The notes under the pieces are model-generated. The model was given only the letters and a program-made list of their open reading frames with translations. It did not search any database and was not told the origin of the DNA. A DNA stretch of 64,000 nt from Zoroaster sp. YZ-2022 (Eukaryota; Echinodermata; Asteroidea; Forcipulatida; Zoroasteridae): assembly GCA_029582265.1 (NCBI GenBank), contig CM055819.1:34851288-34915287 (forward strand), in the 5' to 3' direction. The position numbers were made by a program, and so were the translations under genes. Position 1 is the stretch's first letter, and each line of letters begins with the position of its first letter. This document shows, one piece after another, positions 33,416 to 44,320 of the stretch.

Positions 33416-33870
33416 TCTCTTTCAGTGACAACTGAAGTGAAGATGGTCATAGATTTTGCTTTTGGTCGTGTGGGGGTATTTTGATTAATCACTACTACTT
33501 TTGTCTTAAGCCCAGGGCCTTTTGATGACATTGCTCTCACTGCTTACTCTTCTTCAACTATTCAAATGTATCACAGCTTACTACCTTCCAAGAGGAAAAT
33601 TCTACTCTGTGAAAGATGACAAGGAGGTACAAAAAGCCACAGCATCAGCCCCAAAACACAATAAATTACCTGAAAGAATTTTTGGTTACCTAAACTACCT
33701 CATCCACAAATGCCCTAATTCAACGGCAATAACAAATGAGGCACAAGCTATGTATGTCTTTAACAAAACTGCTGAATTTGTTGATAAACAAAGTGAACAA
33801 GAGTTGTACTTTTTTGTTTATTTCTTAGATTCAGCAAAGATGATCCTGGCGCAGTCTTTGTAAGAGCTAA
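33416..33870 (+). pseudogene. LPGG/PERVFGYL family fragment (start of duplicated block 1)
   Basis: DFAFGRVG..LSPGPFDD in broken frames leads into an open piece (33522-33863) with YYLPRGKFYSVKDD, PKHNKLPERIFGYLNYL, NEAQAMYVFNKTAEF and a charged tail. These align with 3658-4155 of copy A and 56460-56700 of copy C. From 33737 onwards the sequence is duplicated at 46246. Confidence 0.75.
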
Positions 33871-34532
33871 TGCTGACTCAGCAGACTCGAGTTCAACTTC
33901 TCCGTAATCAAAAGGTCCTGTCCCCAAGAATCTTCCTCGGCCCACTCCTCAGCCAGGTTGACCTCAAAAGCATGTAGAGTACTTGTTCAAATGTATTCAT
34001 GAGTTCTGTACTCCTCCACTAACAATGGATGTTCAGAGTTTACAGAGATTCTGAAAAAGTTAATAGCACTGAAAGTCAGTGAGGGTAATAGCGATTTCAA
34101 ATAATTGTGTCAGTTTCTACAACATGTATGTATAAAGATTGCATTAAAATACATCCTCTTGGAGCTAACATGTTAAAGATAGAGTTTACCAGTCACCTGG
34201 TTGGCATAGAAACTTGTAAACCCATCTTCAACTTACAAAAATATAAGTTACTAACTAGCAGGTTTGATTACAGTATTTGAAACTTTGTAAATATTCATAT
34301 TTTCACCGCAATTAAATTTTTAATTTAAATTATTAAATTATTAGTTTCACAGAACATTTTTGAGAAGGCCCGACAGTATGTATCATCAAATAGCCTTGCA
34401 AAGGAGCTGACCAAGACCACTGCATATTGCAATAGATATTAAACCCATCTAAATCAAGGAGGAGGCAGGATTCAAAAGGTACTGAAAGATTGGAACTCAA
34501 GTTCATCCAATTTGTCCGCAATTGCAACAAAC

Positions 34533-34790
34533 AATGCTGCCAAAATACGGGAACATCGACTGGAATAACATCCCATGTTTTGGACACTGCCTTAGTGGTA
34601 AGAGTTTGTGCACAGGCATGCCAATGCTAGTTACACACTTGCAGAGAAGAAATACATGCTAGATTTGCCCAAAAACAAGATGGTGCAAGATGTTAAAACA
34701 AGATGGAACTGAAAATTTGACATGCTACACCGCATCGTTGAACAACGGCAGATTATTTGTAGCAATATGATTTATTAGTGGACTTCATTT
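34533..34790 (+). pseudogene. hAT (ZBED-type) transposase fragment
   Basis: IPCFGHCLS is followed in another frame by LPKNKMVQDVKTRWN..FDMLHRIVEQRQIIC. The motifs 'CFxHxL' and 'DVxTRWNS.xxML.R.xEQ' are typical of the hAT transposase insertion/catalytic region. The same fragment appears at 35615-35690, 41460-41870 and 47040-47262. Confidence 0.65.
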
Positions 34791-34799
34791 CTCACTTCG

Positions 34800-35020
34800 A
34801 TGGCAGATGCAGTTGCCTCATCATTTAAGAAGTGTGAAGAGAGGCACTTGGGCAGGAAGAAGGTCGGTGCTGCTGCAGAAGCAGGGATCATAGTTTATAA
34901 TACATCATGTGGTTTTATTCAGCTTGTACAAAATGCCTGCAAAGCATTCACACAAGGTGCAGATGTAAAGAGCGGCATGCACCGGGCATGGAAGGTACAA
35001 GGAAAGTGGGTCATGTGACA
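34800..35020 (+). pseudogene. LPGG/PERVFGYL family fragment ('MADAVASSFKK')
   Basis: MADAVASSFKKCEERHLGRKK through GADVKSGMHRAWK aligns with copy C 55765-55970 (MAETISKSFKNFEK through GADEKSGCHRAWK). The 5' part, starting at the Met, abuts a hAT fragment. It is the first of four copies. Confidence 0.75.
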
Positions 35021-35059
35021 AGAAGTATGCAGTGATATTGACACACACCCATTACGACC

Positions 35060-35640
35060 GTTGTCATGTTTTTGCGGAATGCACTTAATCTGTTGTTCAT
35101 GTACTAGTTTCTTCCATTTGTGTTTGGGAATTATGGCATGGGAATTATGGCATGGGAATTATGGCATGGGAATTATGGCATGTGAAAGAAAAACAGCATG
35201 TTTCACATGTTCCAAATTCGTTGGCCTGTTGGTATCTTTTTGGTTGCCATTAGGTCGGCTGGGAAATAGAGTCTCAAGAGACGCTGAGGAGATCTACACT
35301 GAGCAGAATAGACGTGTACACAAGGCTTCCCAAGATGGTTGTGTATGCAATGGAAAGTGGCTACAGTGTGCCTGCGAAATTCTAGTAAACAATGGCATAG
35401 AGATAAGTGTTTTTGCAGAGACTGTTTATGTGTTATTGTTACAGGGAAGGGGAAAATATCGTAACTTGATAATGGGCCCTGCAAATTGTGGCAAGACATT
35501 CATGCTCGTTCCCCTATGTAAGATATACGAATCCTGCATCTGGTACTTTTGCATGGGTTGGAGCCGAGTTAGCTGAAGTAATCTTTTTGAATGATTTCCG
35601 TTGAATCCAAAATTGCTACCTTGGCATGACATGCTACACC
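35060..35640 (+). pseudogene. SF3 helicase fragment H1
   Basis: An open piece 35061-35576 contains the pre-helicase segment (CVCNGKWLQCACEILVNN) and Walker A (GPANCGKTFML). It then loses residues next to 'KIYE' and stops; only a remnant of the Walker B region follows (FLNDF). A GGGAATTATGGCATG unit is repeated four times at about 35126-35185, where other copies have one. Confidence 0.7.
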
Positions 35641-36095
35641 GCATCGTAGAACAACAGCAGATTATTTGTAGCAATATGATTTATTAGTGGACTTCATCTT
35701 CTCACTTCGATGGCAGATGCAGTTGCCTCATCATTTAAGAAGTGTGAAGAGAGGCACTTGGGCAGGAAGAAGGTCGGTGCTGCTGCAGAAGCAGGGATCA
35801 TAGTTTATAATACATCATGTGGTTTTATTCAGCTTGTACAAAATGCCTGCAAAGCATTCACACAAGGTGCAGGTGCAGATGTAAAGAGCAGCATGCACCG
35901 GGCATGGAAGGTCTTTACGAGGAAAGTGGGTCATGTGACAATATACTTTCAGCCATACCCAAGGGAATCAATGTTGTTTTCTTGTTCGGAGGCTGCACTC
36001 CTAAGGTGTTCGATCCTCCCAAAACACAAATGTGACTCGTCACAACGAAATGAGCGTAAAGTCGCACTATACCATTTCACAGTACAGCCGGAAAA
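35615..36095 (+). pseudogene. hAT remnant plus second MADAV fragment
   Basis: After the helicase remnant the sequence jumps to LHRIVEQQQIICSNM (hAT) and then to a MADAV copy from 35710. This copy extends further than the others and includes, in another frame, GINVVFLFGGCTPKVFD, matching 'RFNIVFLLGGCVFHL' of copy C. A 6-base duplication (GGTGCA) lengthens the GAGADVK part. Confidence 0.65.
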
Positions 36096-36204
36096 GTGAA
36101 AATCAGAGGGGAGGTCTAATTTTTATTATTATTAGCAATGTGTAAATTCTCCTAATACCGAATTCCAAATTTTCAGTTCAATCAGACAATTATAAACCTC
36201 ATTT

Positions 36205-36420
36205 ACATGTAAGAAGTGTGAAGAGAGGCACTTGGGCAGGAAGGTCGGTGCTGCTGCAGAAGCAGGGATCATAGTTTATAATACATCATGTGGTTTTATT
36301 CAGCTTGTACAAAATGCCTGCAAAGCATTCACACAAGGTGCAGATGTAAAGAGCAGCATGCACCGGGCATGGAAGGTCTTTACGAGGAAAGTGAGTCATG
36401 TGACAAGAAATATGCAGTGA
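36205..36420 (+). pseudogene. Third MADAV fragment, 5'-truncated
   Basis: Starts inside the fragment (RKVGAAAEAGIIVYNTSCGF) and ends at AWKVFTRKVSHV; 36100-36205 before it is non-coding. Confidence 0.65.
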
Positions 36421-37016
36421 TATTGACACACACCTGTTATGACCGTTGTCATGTTTTTGCGGAATGCACTTAATCTGTTGTTCATGTACTAGTTTCTTCC
36501 ATTTGTGTTTGGAAATTATGGCATGTGAAAGAAAAACAGCATGTTTCACATGTTCCAAATTCTTTGGCCTGTTGGTATCTTTTTGGTTGCCATTAGGTCG
36601 GCTGGGAAAGAGAGTCTCAAGAGACGCCGAGGAGATCTACACTGAGCAGAATAGACGTGTACACAAGGCTTCCCAAGACGGTTGTGTATGCAATGGAAAG
36701 TGGCTACAGTGTGCCTGCGAAATTCTAGTAAACAATGACATAGAGATAAGTGTTTTTGCAGAGACTGTTTATGTGTATGCAATGGAAAGTGGCTACAGTG
36801 TGCCTGCGAAATTCTAGTAAACAATGACATAGAGATAAGTGTTTTTGCAGAGACTGTTTATGTGTTATTATTACAGGGAAGGGGAAAATATCGCAACTTG
36901 ATAACGGGCCCTACAAATTGTGGCAAGACATTCATGCTCGCTCCCCTATGTAAGATATACAAAGCATTTACGAATCCTGCATCTGGTACTTTTGCATGGG
37001 TCGGAGCCGAGTTAGC

Positions 37017-37346
37017 CAGGGTTGCTGATTTTTTTTATTTTGCTTTTTAAAAATTAAAAAAAAAAACAGATTTTTTTGAGATTTAAATCGTATTTTTTTG
37101 ATTTTTTTTAAATTTATAAAATTTAGATTTGCTGGAGTGACTTTATTCAATTGAATGTAACATAATATAATGCTGCACTAATAAAAGCATTATTTTTATA
37201 ATCTTAATTGTCTGTAGAAATGTGTAGGCCTACAAAATTTTGATGACTAACTTCAAATTGAAAAAGTGTTTTTTCCCAAGATATTATAATCAAATACATA
37301 GTGCAGACTACAGACCATGGTAGAAACATGATCTTAACCCAATCAA

Positions 37347-37421
<75 letters not shown>

Positions 37422-38213
37422 TTTCACCTATAGGGCGACCGCTCCATAGAAACGTGCACAAAATTCCCTCTTACCTTTCCCTTTTTTTATATATCCTCCA
37501 ACCGTCCAAAACTCTGGAAATATGTTTACACTAATTAGAGGCTAAGGAAGCGATGATTTTTAGACTTTATGACAAAATTATGACTTTAAAGGGTAGCTGA
37601 GCATTAAGGCGACCGGCAACGGTCGCCTTAACGCAGAGAAATAGCAATTTCTATAGAAGTCGGTCGCCCTATGTCCGAACAAGTAAACATATATATATAT
37701 ATAATCTACTTAAAATTTTGAATAAAATGTATAAAAAAATGTTCAAAGTACATGTCCCCCCCACAAAAATTTCCATTTGTTTTGTGTTAACTTTGTGTTA
37801 GTGTAATGTTGATCTAGTACAGATATCATTCCAGAACTTTTTGCCTACCAATTAGTTCGAGTATTGTTACCATTAAAGTGTTTTATGTATTAAAAGATGA
37901 TAATAGAAAAATAGTTTGTCCGAATGAGTCATTAATGATTTTATATTCGAAATTTAGAAATGCTGTATGAGATTGGTAATTATTATAAACATCTGCTTGT
38001 CAAATTTATGGGGGTGATGGTTTTTTGGGTTCTTTTAAATATTCTAAACCTCTTAATTAGTATGATCCAGTTGGTTATACATGTATTTACTAAATTGATG
38101 TTACATTAAACTTACAAATAAGAAAAGTCCCAGAAAATTAATTTGTCAAAGAATTGATTTAAATCAGTGATTTATTTTGAAAAAAATAATGTGATTTAAA
38201 TCAAGCAACCCTG
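37017..38213. mobile_element. Non-autonomous hAT MITE, copy 1 (1,197 bp)
   Basis: Starts CAGGGTTGCTGATT and ends AATCAAGCAACCCTG, flanked by identical 8-bp target duplications GAGTTAGC (37009-37016 and 38214-38221). Eight-base duplications and CAGGG ends are diagnostic of hAT. It holds no transposase. A (TA)n run (about 37350-37416) and a further insert (37418-37690) lie inside. Confidence 0.92.
37418..37690. mobile_element. Possible nested miniature element inside the MITE
   Basis: This stretch is absent from the second MITE copy. Its ends include CTATAGGGCGACCG and CGGTCGCCCTATG, an inverted repeat of about 12 bp that extends weakly to TCTATAGAAA, and it sits within the TA run. TA is a likely target. 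Confidence 0.5.
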
Positions 38214-38580
38214 GAGTTAGCTGAAGGAATCTTTTTGAATGATTTCCGTTGGAATCCAAAATTGTTACCTTGGCATGACATGTTGTTGCTTGAAGGTCAA
38301 ACGGTTCATTTAGCCATACCAAAGACTCACTATGCATGTAACATTGTCTTTTGAGAAAGACACACCCATATTTTGTACGAGCAAACAACCTCTAGAGTAC
38401 GAACGTGAAACTGAAATGATGATTGTCTAGATACACACCAGATACCACCACGTGAACAAATAGACGTACATGTAGTTCCATGTGGCTATTGCTTTTCACA
38501 TCTTGTACAAGACACTATTCACCCATCTTGACTGCATAGGTCTTATAAGCAACATAACGCGGAACAAGACAAACCCATGA

Positions 38581-38890
38581 GTAACTTTCTTATTTGCTTA
38601 CAGGATGTGGTCCACCCTGCCCTTAGCAAGACCTTTTGGAGTCACAAACCCACCCAACCTAATGTACTCCATTATTACATGGTTTGACAAAACAATAGCA
38701 AATAACAAAACAATAGACACCAGTCATACAAGACTATTCATTGATTTGTTTACATAAACAAATGCAGAATAATAAGTATATTAGACCAACACGGTGTTTC
38801 ATTTATTTTATGGGAATGAGGTTAAAGTGGCAACCTCTTTGGGTAAGTTTACTGTAGAAACACCAAAATTTCCTTTGTTTTAGTCAATTA
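38581..38890. other. Shared linker between helicase copies
   Basis: Same as 52102-52380. In a short frame it reads TLPLARPFGVTKPPNLMYSI and ends in RLFIDLFT; this could be the end of a second gene of the helicase element. It also contains a possible acceptor before 38890. Confidence 0.4.
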
Positions 38891-39530
38891 ATGAAGGTAT
38901 CTTTTTGGTTGCCATTAGGTCGGCTGGGAAATAGAGTCTCAAGAGATGCTGAGGAGATCTACCCTGAGCAGAATAGATGTGCTACACAGGGCTTCCCAAG
39001 ACGATTGTGTATGCAATGGCAAGTGGCTACAATGTGCCTGCGAAATTCTAGTAAACAATGGCATAGAGATAAGTGTTTTTGCAGAGACTGTGTGTTATTA
39101 TTACAGGAAAGGGGAAAATATCGTAACTTGATAACGGGCCCTACAAATTGTGGCAAGACATTCATGCTCGCTCCCCTACATGTATGTAAGATATACAAAA
39201 CATTTACGAATCCTGCATCTGGCACTTTTGCATGGGTCGGAGCAGAGTTAGCTGAAGTAATCTTTTTGAATGATTTCCATTGGAATCCAAAATTGCTACC
39301 TTGGTATGACATGTTGCTTGAAGGTCAAACGGTTCATTTAACCACACCAAAGACTCACTATGTACATGTATGTAACATTGTCTTTGAGAAAGACACACCC
39401 ATATTTTGTACGAGCAAACAGCCTCTAGAGTACATTAGCGGTGGCAGTATAGACGAACATGAAACTGAAATGATTAGTGTCCAGATACACACCAGATACC
39501 ACCACGTGAACAAATAGACGTAGTTCCATG
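38891..39530 (+). pseudogene. SF3 helicase copy H3 (longest continuous)
   Basis: One frame covers 38891-39517. Its N-terminal part is shifted relative to the other copies, but from the Walker A box onward (GPTNCGKTF, 39137-39163) it is in the helicase frame: AWVGAELAEVIFLNDF (Walker B type), then PKTHYVHVCNIV and DTPIFCTSKQPLEYISGG, a sensor-type segment, ending HHVNK. The motif order is that of superfamily 3 (Parvo_NS1-like). No nuclease domain or capsid gene is seen next to it. Such copies are regarded as endogenous virus-derived or transposon-borne; I cannot tell which. Confidence 0.7.
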
Positions 39531-39624
39531 TGGCTATTGCTTTTCACATCTTGTACTAGACACTATTCACCCACCTTGACTGCATAGGTCTTATAAGCAA
39601 CATAACGCGGAACAAGACAAATGT

Positions 39625-40560
39625 CAGTAGGTCTAAAACTAAGGGTAAAATATGGATATAGCAAATATTCTCAATGTTCAGATGTTGATCTCATAATGTT
39701 AAAGATACAATCATTTATTGATTTTTGTTTATTTATTTGTTTACTTAATTGTTATAAGGCCATATAACAGTTTGTTTCAAATCACCCTCGCACATTGAAA
39801 ATCATAGAAAATATAAAGGTTTATTTTATTTTTTTTTAAATATAATTTAATTAAATATTTGATGAGATGATTTACACATTTATTTATTACTGCATTCATT
39901 GTATTAGGCCTATATAAGTTCTTGTATAAATTTAATATGCTCTTATTACGTCCCTTTATTTCAGAAATGGCGTTGACTGGCAAGGAGAGGCAGAAACGTT
40001 ACATCGAAAAAAGGAAAGCAGCAGGAAAGTATGATGAATACAAGAAGAAACACAGGGAAACTTCCAATAAAAGCAAACAAAATAGAAAAGCTACAATTCT
40101 TGCATTGCCATCTGCACTGAAAAAGCAGAAACTCGAACTGAAAGCTGCTTCAAACAGACGAGTAAGAAATTGCAGAAATCAGAAGAAACAAAGATTGGCT
40201 GAAGCATCTGCAACAAGAAAGGCGTCACCATTCAGGAGTGCCATGGCCTTTGCTAAAGCTACTGCTCAAGCAAAGAGAATGATGGATAAAGCTCTCCCTC
40301 AAAGTCCCCGTAAACGGAGGAGAGTTAGCCGCCAACTATACAGAGAAGAATGTAGTGGATCACCCCTTGCAGCCAGTAAGCAGAAGGAGCCTGCATCCAA
40401 TGCTATATCTGATGACACCATTCAACTGGTGAAGCAATTTTATGAGCGCAATGATATTAGTCATCAGGCACCAGGAAGAAAAGATTGTAAGACAGTTCGT
40501 GGAGATGATGGCCAAAAGAGGAAAGTGCAATTGCGCCATCTAACAATATGCATTGCTTCT
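39625..40560 (+). pseudogene. FAEN-family gene, 5' part (copy III-1)
   Basis: From 39625 the sequence matches 63684-64000 at the window end. The coding part starts at 39967 (MALTGKERQKRYIEKRK) right after a splice-acceptor-like TTTCAG. It has RERR-type basic repeats, SPFRSAMAFAKATAQAKRMM, PQSPRKRRRV, then VKQFYERNDISHQAPG and VQLRHLT, all in the order seen at 58346-58870. It ends at 40566 where the FAEN catalytic half is missing. The 58.3-kb protein is a paralogue, not a close copy. Confidence 0.75.
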
Positions 40561-40566
40561 GTGTAA

Positions 40567-40905
40567 TGCACACGTGGACATGTATATGCACGTGTACAAT
40601 GCACATCTGCGCTTTCGTTATCGGTCGTTGCGCGCGCTGGCGCGAATTGTGTGTGAAGATCATTAATTGATATAGTGGGCATGCACAGGCCGATTCAATA
40701 TCTTTCGCCCGCCTGACAACTCAGACGCAGTTCCACATTTTCAGAATAAAGAAAAAAAACTTAGCCAAAGAAATCGATAAATAAATAAACCAATGCAGTA
40801 AATAAAATAATAGTTTCCGTTTTGATTTTTCTCGAGTTTTTCTAAGCTAATTTTAAGTTTTCTTTAATTTATTGTCAGTTTTATTGATTTATGTTTTTTA
40901 TGTGT
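40567..40905. other. Non-coding spacer
   Basis: Nothing recognised. Confidence 0.4.
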
Positions 40906-41230
40906 TAAGGTTGAGCGTCTGAAACTGAAGGAGGCAGTTAAGACAAAGTTCATTTCCTTGATTTCGGATGGTACAACTGATGCATCTATTACAGAGGCAG
41001 AGATCTTGTACATGCACCACAGCATCGAGGGAACACCACACACCCACCTCGTTGGCGTTCAGAGTGTCGCAAAGGCCGACGCAGCATCTATCACAAAATG
41101 CATAATAGAAGGTCTGCAGAAGCGACTGCAAATTGATGAGGAGTTTCTGAAGAAGAAGATGGTCGGGCTTCGGGTCAGACGGGGCGTCGGTTATGATTGG
41201 ACGAAACAATGGGGTTGCTACACATGAGGT
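40906..41230 (+). pseudogene. hAT-like (KIAA1586/ZNF862 type) fragment
   Basis: FISLISDGTTDASITEAEIL followed by HTHLVGVQSVAKADAASIT matches the pattern 'F.SL.SDGSTD....E.E..Y' found in the catalytic core of hAT-derived multicopy proteins. The D of SDG is likely the first catalytic Asp. It starts after a polypyrimidine-rich stretch and is broken at both ends. Confidence 0.65.
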
Positions 41231-41480
41231 GCAGATGAAAAAAGTAGCATGCACTGGGCAACTGGCGGAGAAAAGAGGCCACAGATATGGAGACATACAC
41301 ACGACTAGTACAGTTTTTAGATAAAGTGACAACGGAAGAGAAGATGCTTGCAGATTTTGCTTTTGGTCGTGTGGGGGGGGGGGATTTTGATAAATCACTA
41401 CTTGAAAAAGATGAAGTCTATGATTTTGTGTTAAGCCCAGTGCCCTGCAATGCTGCTAAAATTACCAAAGCTGAACGGGA
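41225..41480 (+). pseudogene. LPGG/PERVFGYL family fragment (GADEKSS... and FAFGRVGG)
   Basis: GADEKSSMHWATG is followed after a gap by METYTRLVQFLDKVTTEEK, DFAFGRVGGGDFDKSLLEKDE, matching in copy A the stretch just before its LPGG block. The G run (nine Gs) interrupts the codon series. Confidence 0.6.
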
Positions 41481-41870
41481 CAACATCCCATGTGTGGACA
41501 CTGCCTCAATTTAGTGGTAAGGGCAGGGCTCAACACATGGCCTGTGGAGTTTGTGGACAATGCTAGTTACACAATTGCATAGAAGCAAGATATGCTAGAT
41601 TGCCGCCCCCCCCCCAAAAAAGAAGTCAAAACGCAAGATGTCAAAACTAGATGGAACTTAACAATTGACATGCTAGACTGTATCGTGGAACAGCAGGCTA
41701 ATTGTTGCATGTTGTTAAAATTAAAAAAAACAAGAACATGCCATCAGCTGGGGAATTTTTTACCATCGAGCAGCCAGTGGCACTCCTAAAACCAAGGAAA
41801 TTACTCAACTTTTCAGCAGCATTTTAGCCAGTGAGCCATGCAAGCCGTGTTTGCACGAATAATCATCAAT
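41460..41870 (+). pseudogene. hAT transposase fragment
   Basis: A degraded piece with VKTQDVKTRWNLTIDMLD and IVEQQANC (compare DVKTRWN at 34.7 kb), then PRKLLNFSA. Stops throughout. Confidence 0.5.
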
Positions 41871-42058
41871 TTCATGTAAATACAAGCAGAAATATTAAAA
41901 CAATAAAAATCATTCTACTCAATTTTTTAATCCAGATCCAAGCTGTCCTGGACAGTTTAGAGAAGAACTGTCATGTAGATGGTTAATTCCTTGGGCCTTT
42001 CTTGTGAAAACATTTTATAAACATTCTTATTCCCGTTTTGGTTTATCATTCATTTCAG
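41871..42058. other. Spacer leading to a splice acceptor
   Basis: AT-rich, ending in a polypyrimidine tract and CAG at 42056-42058. Confidence 0.4.
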
Positions 42059-42540
42059 GCTATCTCCTCACCGAGGGGTGGCAGCAGAGTCTGCCCGAGG
42101 TTGACCACCACTGGGTATCACAGGCACTCTTCAGGGTGTCCAAGAAGGGCAGAGCTGAGTTTAACTCCTCAAAAGTCAACTGCTTGTGGTACCATCCTCC
42201 CCAACCAAGCCCCATCTAAGGTCAGCAACCCAGGGCCGCACAGTTTTTTGTACACCGGCTTCTATTGTGGATGCCGCGGAAGTTGTGGGCGCTGAGGCTG
42301 ACCTGCCCCTCGGAAACTTGCAGTGACCGGGAACTCCACTCAGCTGGCATGTATCCGCACGTGCGTCAGGTTGTAGATAGCGATGGATACTACAACCTGG
42401 CAGCTGAGTACCCGGAGTGCTCGCACTGCAAGAGGAAATTAATCAGTTGGAGCCAGCCCATCCTGTACCAACTGGACGTTGGGCACCGTCTGCAATTTCC
42501 TGCAGTACTAACGTATAAGCTGGCCTGTGATGTTCATGTA

Positions 42541-44320
42541 CAGGGTGTATCAAAAAAAATGTCCCAATTTGAAAAATTGCCCTAAAATTAATATTCTATA
42601 ATTTTTTGAAAATTCGTTTACATAGGTTGATAGACAATGGTTCAGTGCTTTTTTGGTGCAATTGCACATACTCATCATGTCACGCATGATTGAGCACAGG
42701 CTAATTACGTAAATTGCGATACATCTGTTTTGCGCGAGAAAGTGCTGGGATGAAAACAGGATCTGAGACCATGAGAAGCAACGTTAGGTATGCCCTTAAG
42801 TGTCCTCAAAATTTTCAGGAAATTGCCTTAACCCTTTGCTCTCCAGGTGGCTACCATTTCTTTGCTGTCGTAAGCATTTACTTGCTACTTGCCTGTTATC
42901 TGCCTTCTAAGGGTTAATCCAAGTCATTGAGGTTGGGAGACGTGCCAAGATGACAGGGAAAGTGCACTCAGTTCTCTTATGTCATGTTATGTAAACAATG
43001 AATGGATGTCCCCAGAATGGTGCAACACCAGGTGTTTGCACTTTCTTAAACTCGGCACATCCCTTGACACATTTCAGTTCAACTGAAATGTACGGACCTG
43101 TGTTCAGTTGTTACATCATTAATTACATACTGGATTACAAGCAAATGGGATAAATTTGTGGGCCCTGGGTGCACAGTTCCCTCACTTCTGCATTGAAAGC
43201 AAACTCCCAAGGATGGTTAGGCCACAGTACACCCCTGAACAGCGATCTTTCATGGTAACAGAATACCATCGTACCAACAGTGTTGGGGCAGTCCTCCCGA
43301 GTTTCCGTCAGGAATTCCCAAATGTGCGATGCCCATCGAGGAAAACAGTTTCCAGAAACGCACAGAAGTACCGAACGACGGGAACAAGTCATAATCTGAA
43401 TAAGGGAAGATCTGGACGTCGACGAACTGGCAGATCTGTCGCGAATATCGAAGCTGTCCGAAGCTGTCCGAAATCGTCTCGTTGAGCAGCAACAGGCAGG
43501 AGAAGGAAGAGCTCAGACAATCAGCAGCCGACGCAATGGTCTTGGGATGCCATCAGCCACTTTCAACAGGATAACTCGTGTTGACCTTCACTTTCATCCC
43601 TATCAGATGATTAAGCGTCACAAACTTCTACCTGGGGATCAACAGCGACGACTGCGCTTCTACAGATGGCTCCTTGCACAACCCCCACGATTCTTGGACA
43701 ATCTTATCATCGGGGATGAATCAGGCTTTGCCTTCAATGCATCAGTTAACACTCACAATATCCGAGAGTACTGCCCTCGTGGACACGCTCACCTTGATTT
43801 CCATTATCAACGTCGTGACGACAGACACAAGCTGACTGTGTGGATAGGTTTGGGAGGCAAAGGCTCAATTATCGGCCCTTTTTTCTTCCGCCATAACATT
43901 AACGGTGAGCATTATCTGCAGATGCTTAACGAGAACATTGTTCCTGTCATTGACCAACTGCCCCGTTATCGTCGCAACAGAAATGGCCGATTTCAGAGAG
44001 CGTGGTGGGCACAGGATGGTGCCCCACCCCACAGACGGAGGACTGTAACAGACCGCCTTACAGAACTGTTCGGAGAACGAGTGATTGCCCTACACCGTGA
44101 CGTGGAATGGCCCCCGAGGTCACCGGACTTCAGCCCTCTAGACTTTTTCTTCTGGGGTCATCTTAAGTCAAAAGTGTACGTTACTACACCTAGGGACCTG
44201 GATGACCTTGAGGAACCTATAACGGCAGAAGTCAATGTTCTCAGAAGGGACAGAGCTTTGATCCGGCGTGCAGTGTACGATATGCTGAGGAGGGCCCAAG
44301 TTCGCCTTCTGAGGTGCAGA
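42541..44320 (+). mobile_element. Mariner-like (IS630/Tc1 group) element, DD41D type, right end lost
   Basis: Inserted at a TA (42539-42540). The left end reads CAGGGTGTATCAAAAAAAAT. The transposase runs 43213-44342: an N-terminal helix-turn-helix part (QYTPEQRSFMVTEYHR), GRSGRRRTGRS, then GDESGFAFN, WAQDGAPPHRR and PPRSPDFSPLDFFFWG, which place the second and third Asp 42 positions apart (41 residues between). A 10-bp tandem duplication at 43451-43470 shifts the frame; otherwise it is open. No right inverted repeat is seen. Confidence 0.85.
42828..42917. mobile_element. Possible mini piggyBac-type insertion
   Basis: TTAACCCTT at the left and AAGGGTTAA at the right bound 82 bases. Only about 5 bp of inverted repeat is clear beyond the TTAA. 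Confidence 0.4.

Larger units (their letters stand above)
36430..38580 (+). pseudogene. SF3 helicase fragment H2, split by a hAT MITE
   Basis: The helicase starts like H1. It contains an 89-bp tandem duplication (36684-36772 and 36773-36861) that breaks the frame just before Walker A (GPTNCGKTF). It reads to 'WVGAELA' at 37016, where the MITE begins, and resumes at 38222 with the Walker B-type 'FLNDFRW' and a C-terminal half with further stops. SF3 helicases of this type unwind DNA during rolling-hairpin or rolling-circle replication in parvovirus-like and circular ssDNA viruses and in some transposons. Confidence 0.7.
33737..39620. repeat. Segmental duplication, block 1
   Basis: Matches 46246-53110 in order: core fragment tail, non-coding 34000-34500, hAT fragment, MADAV fragment, helicase interrupted by a hAT MITE, then a second helicase. 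Block 1 has extra internal copies of the hAT/MADAV/helicase portion (35.0-36.4 kb). Block 2 has an extra 2.79-kb insertion. Confidence 0.8.

Noticed and set aside
37350..37416. Ile/Tyr repeat protein
   Set aside because: Translation of a (TA)n microsatellite.
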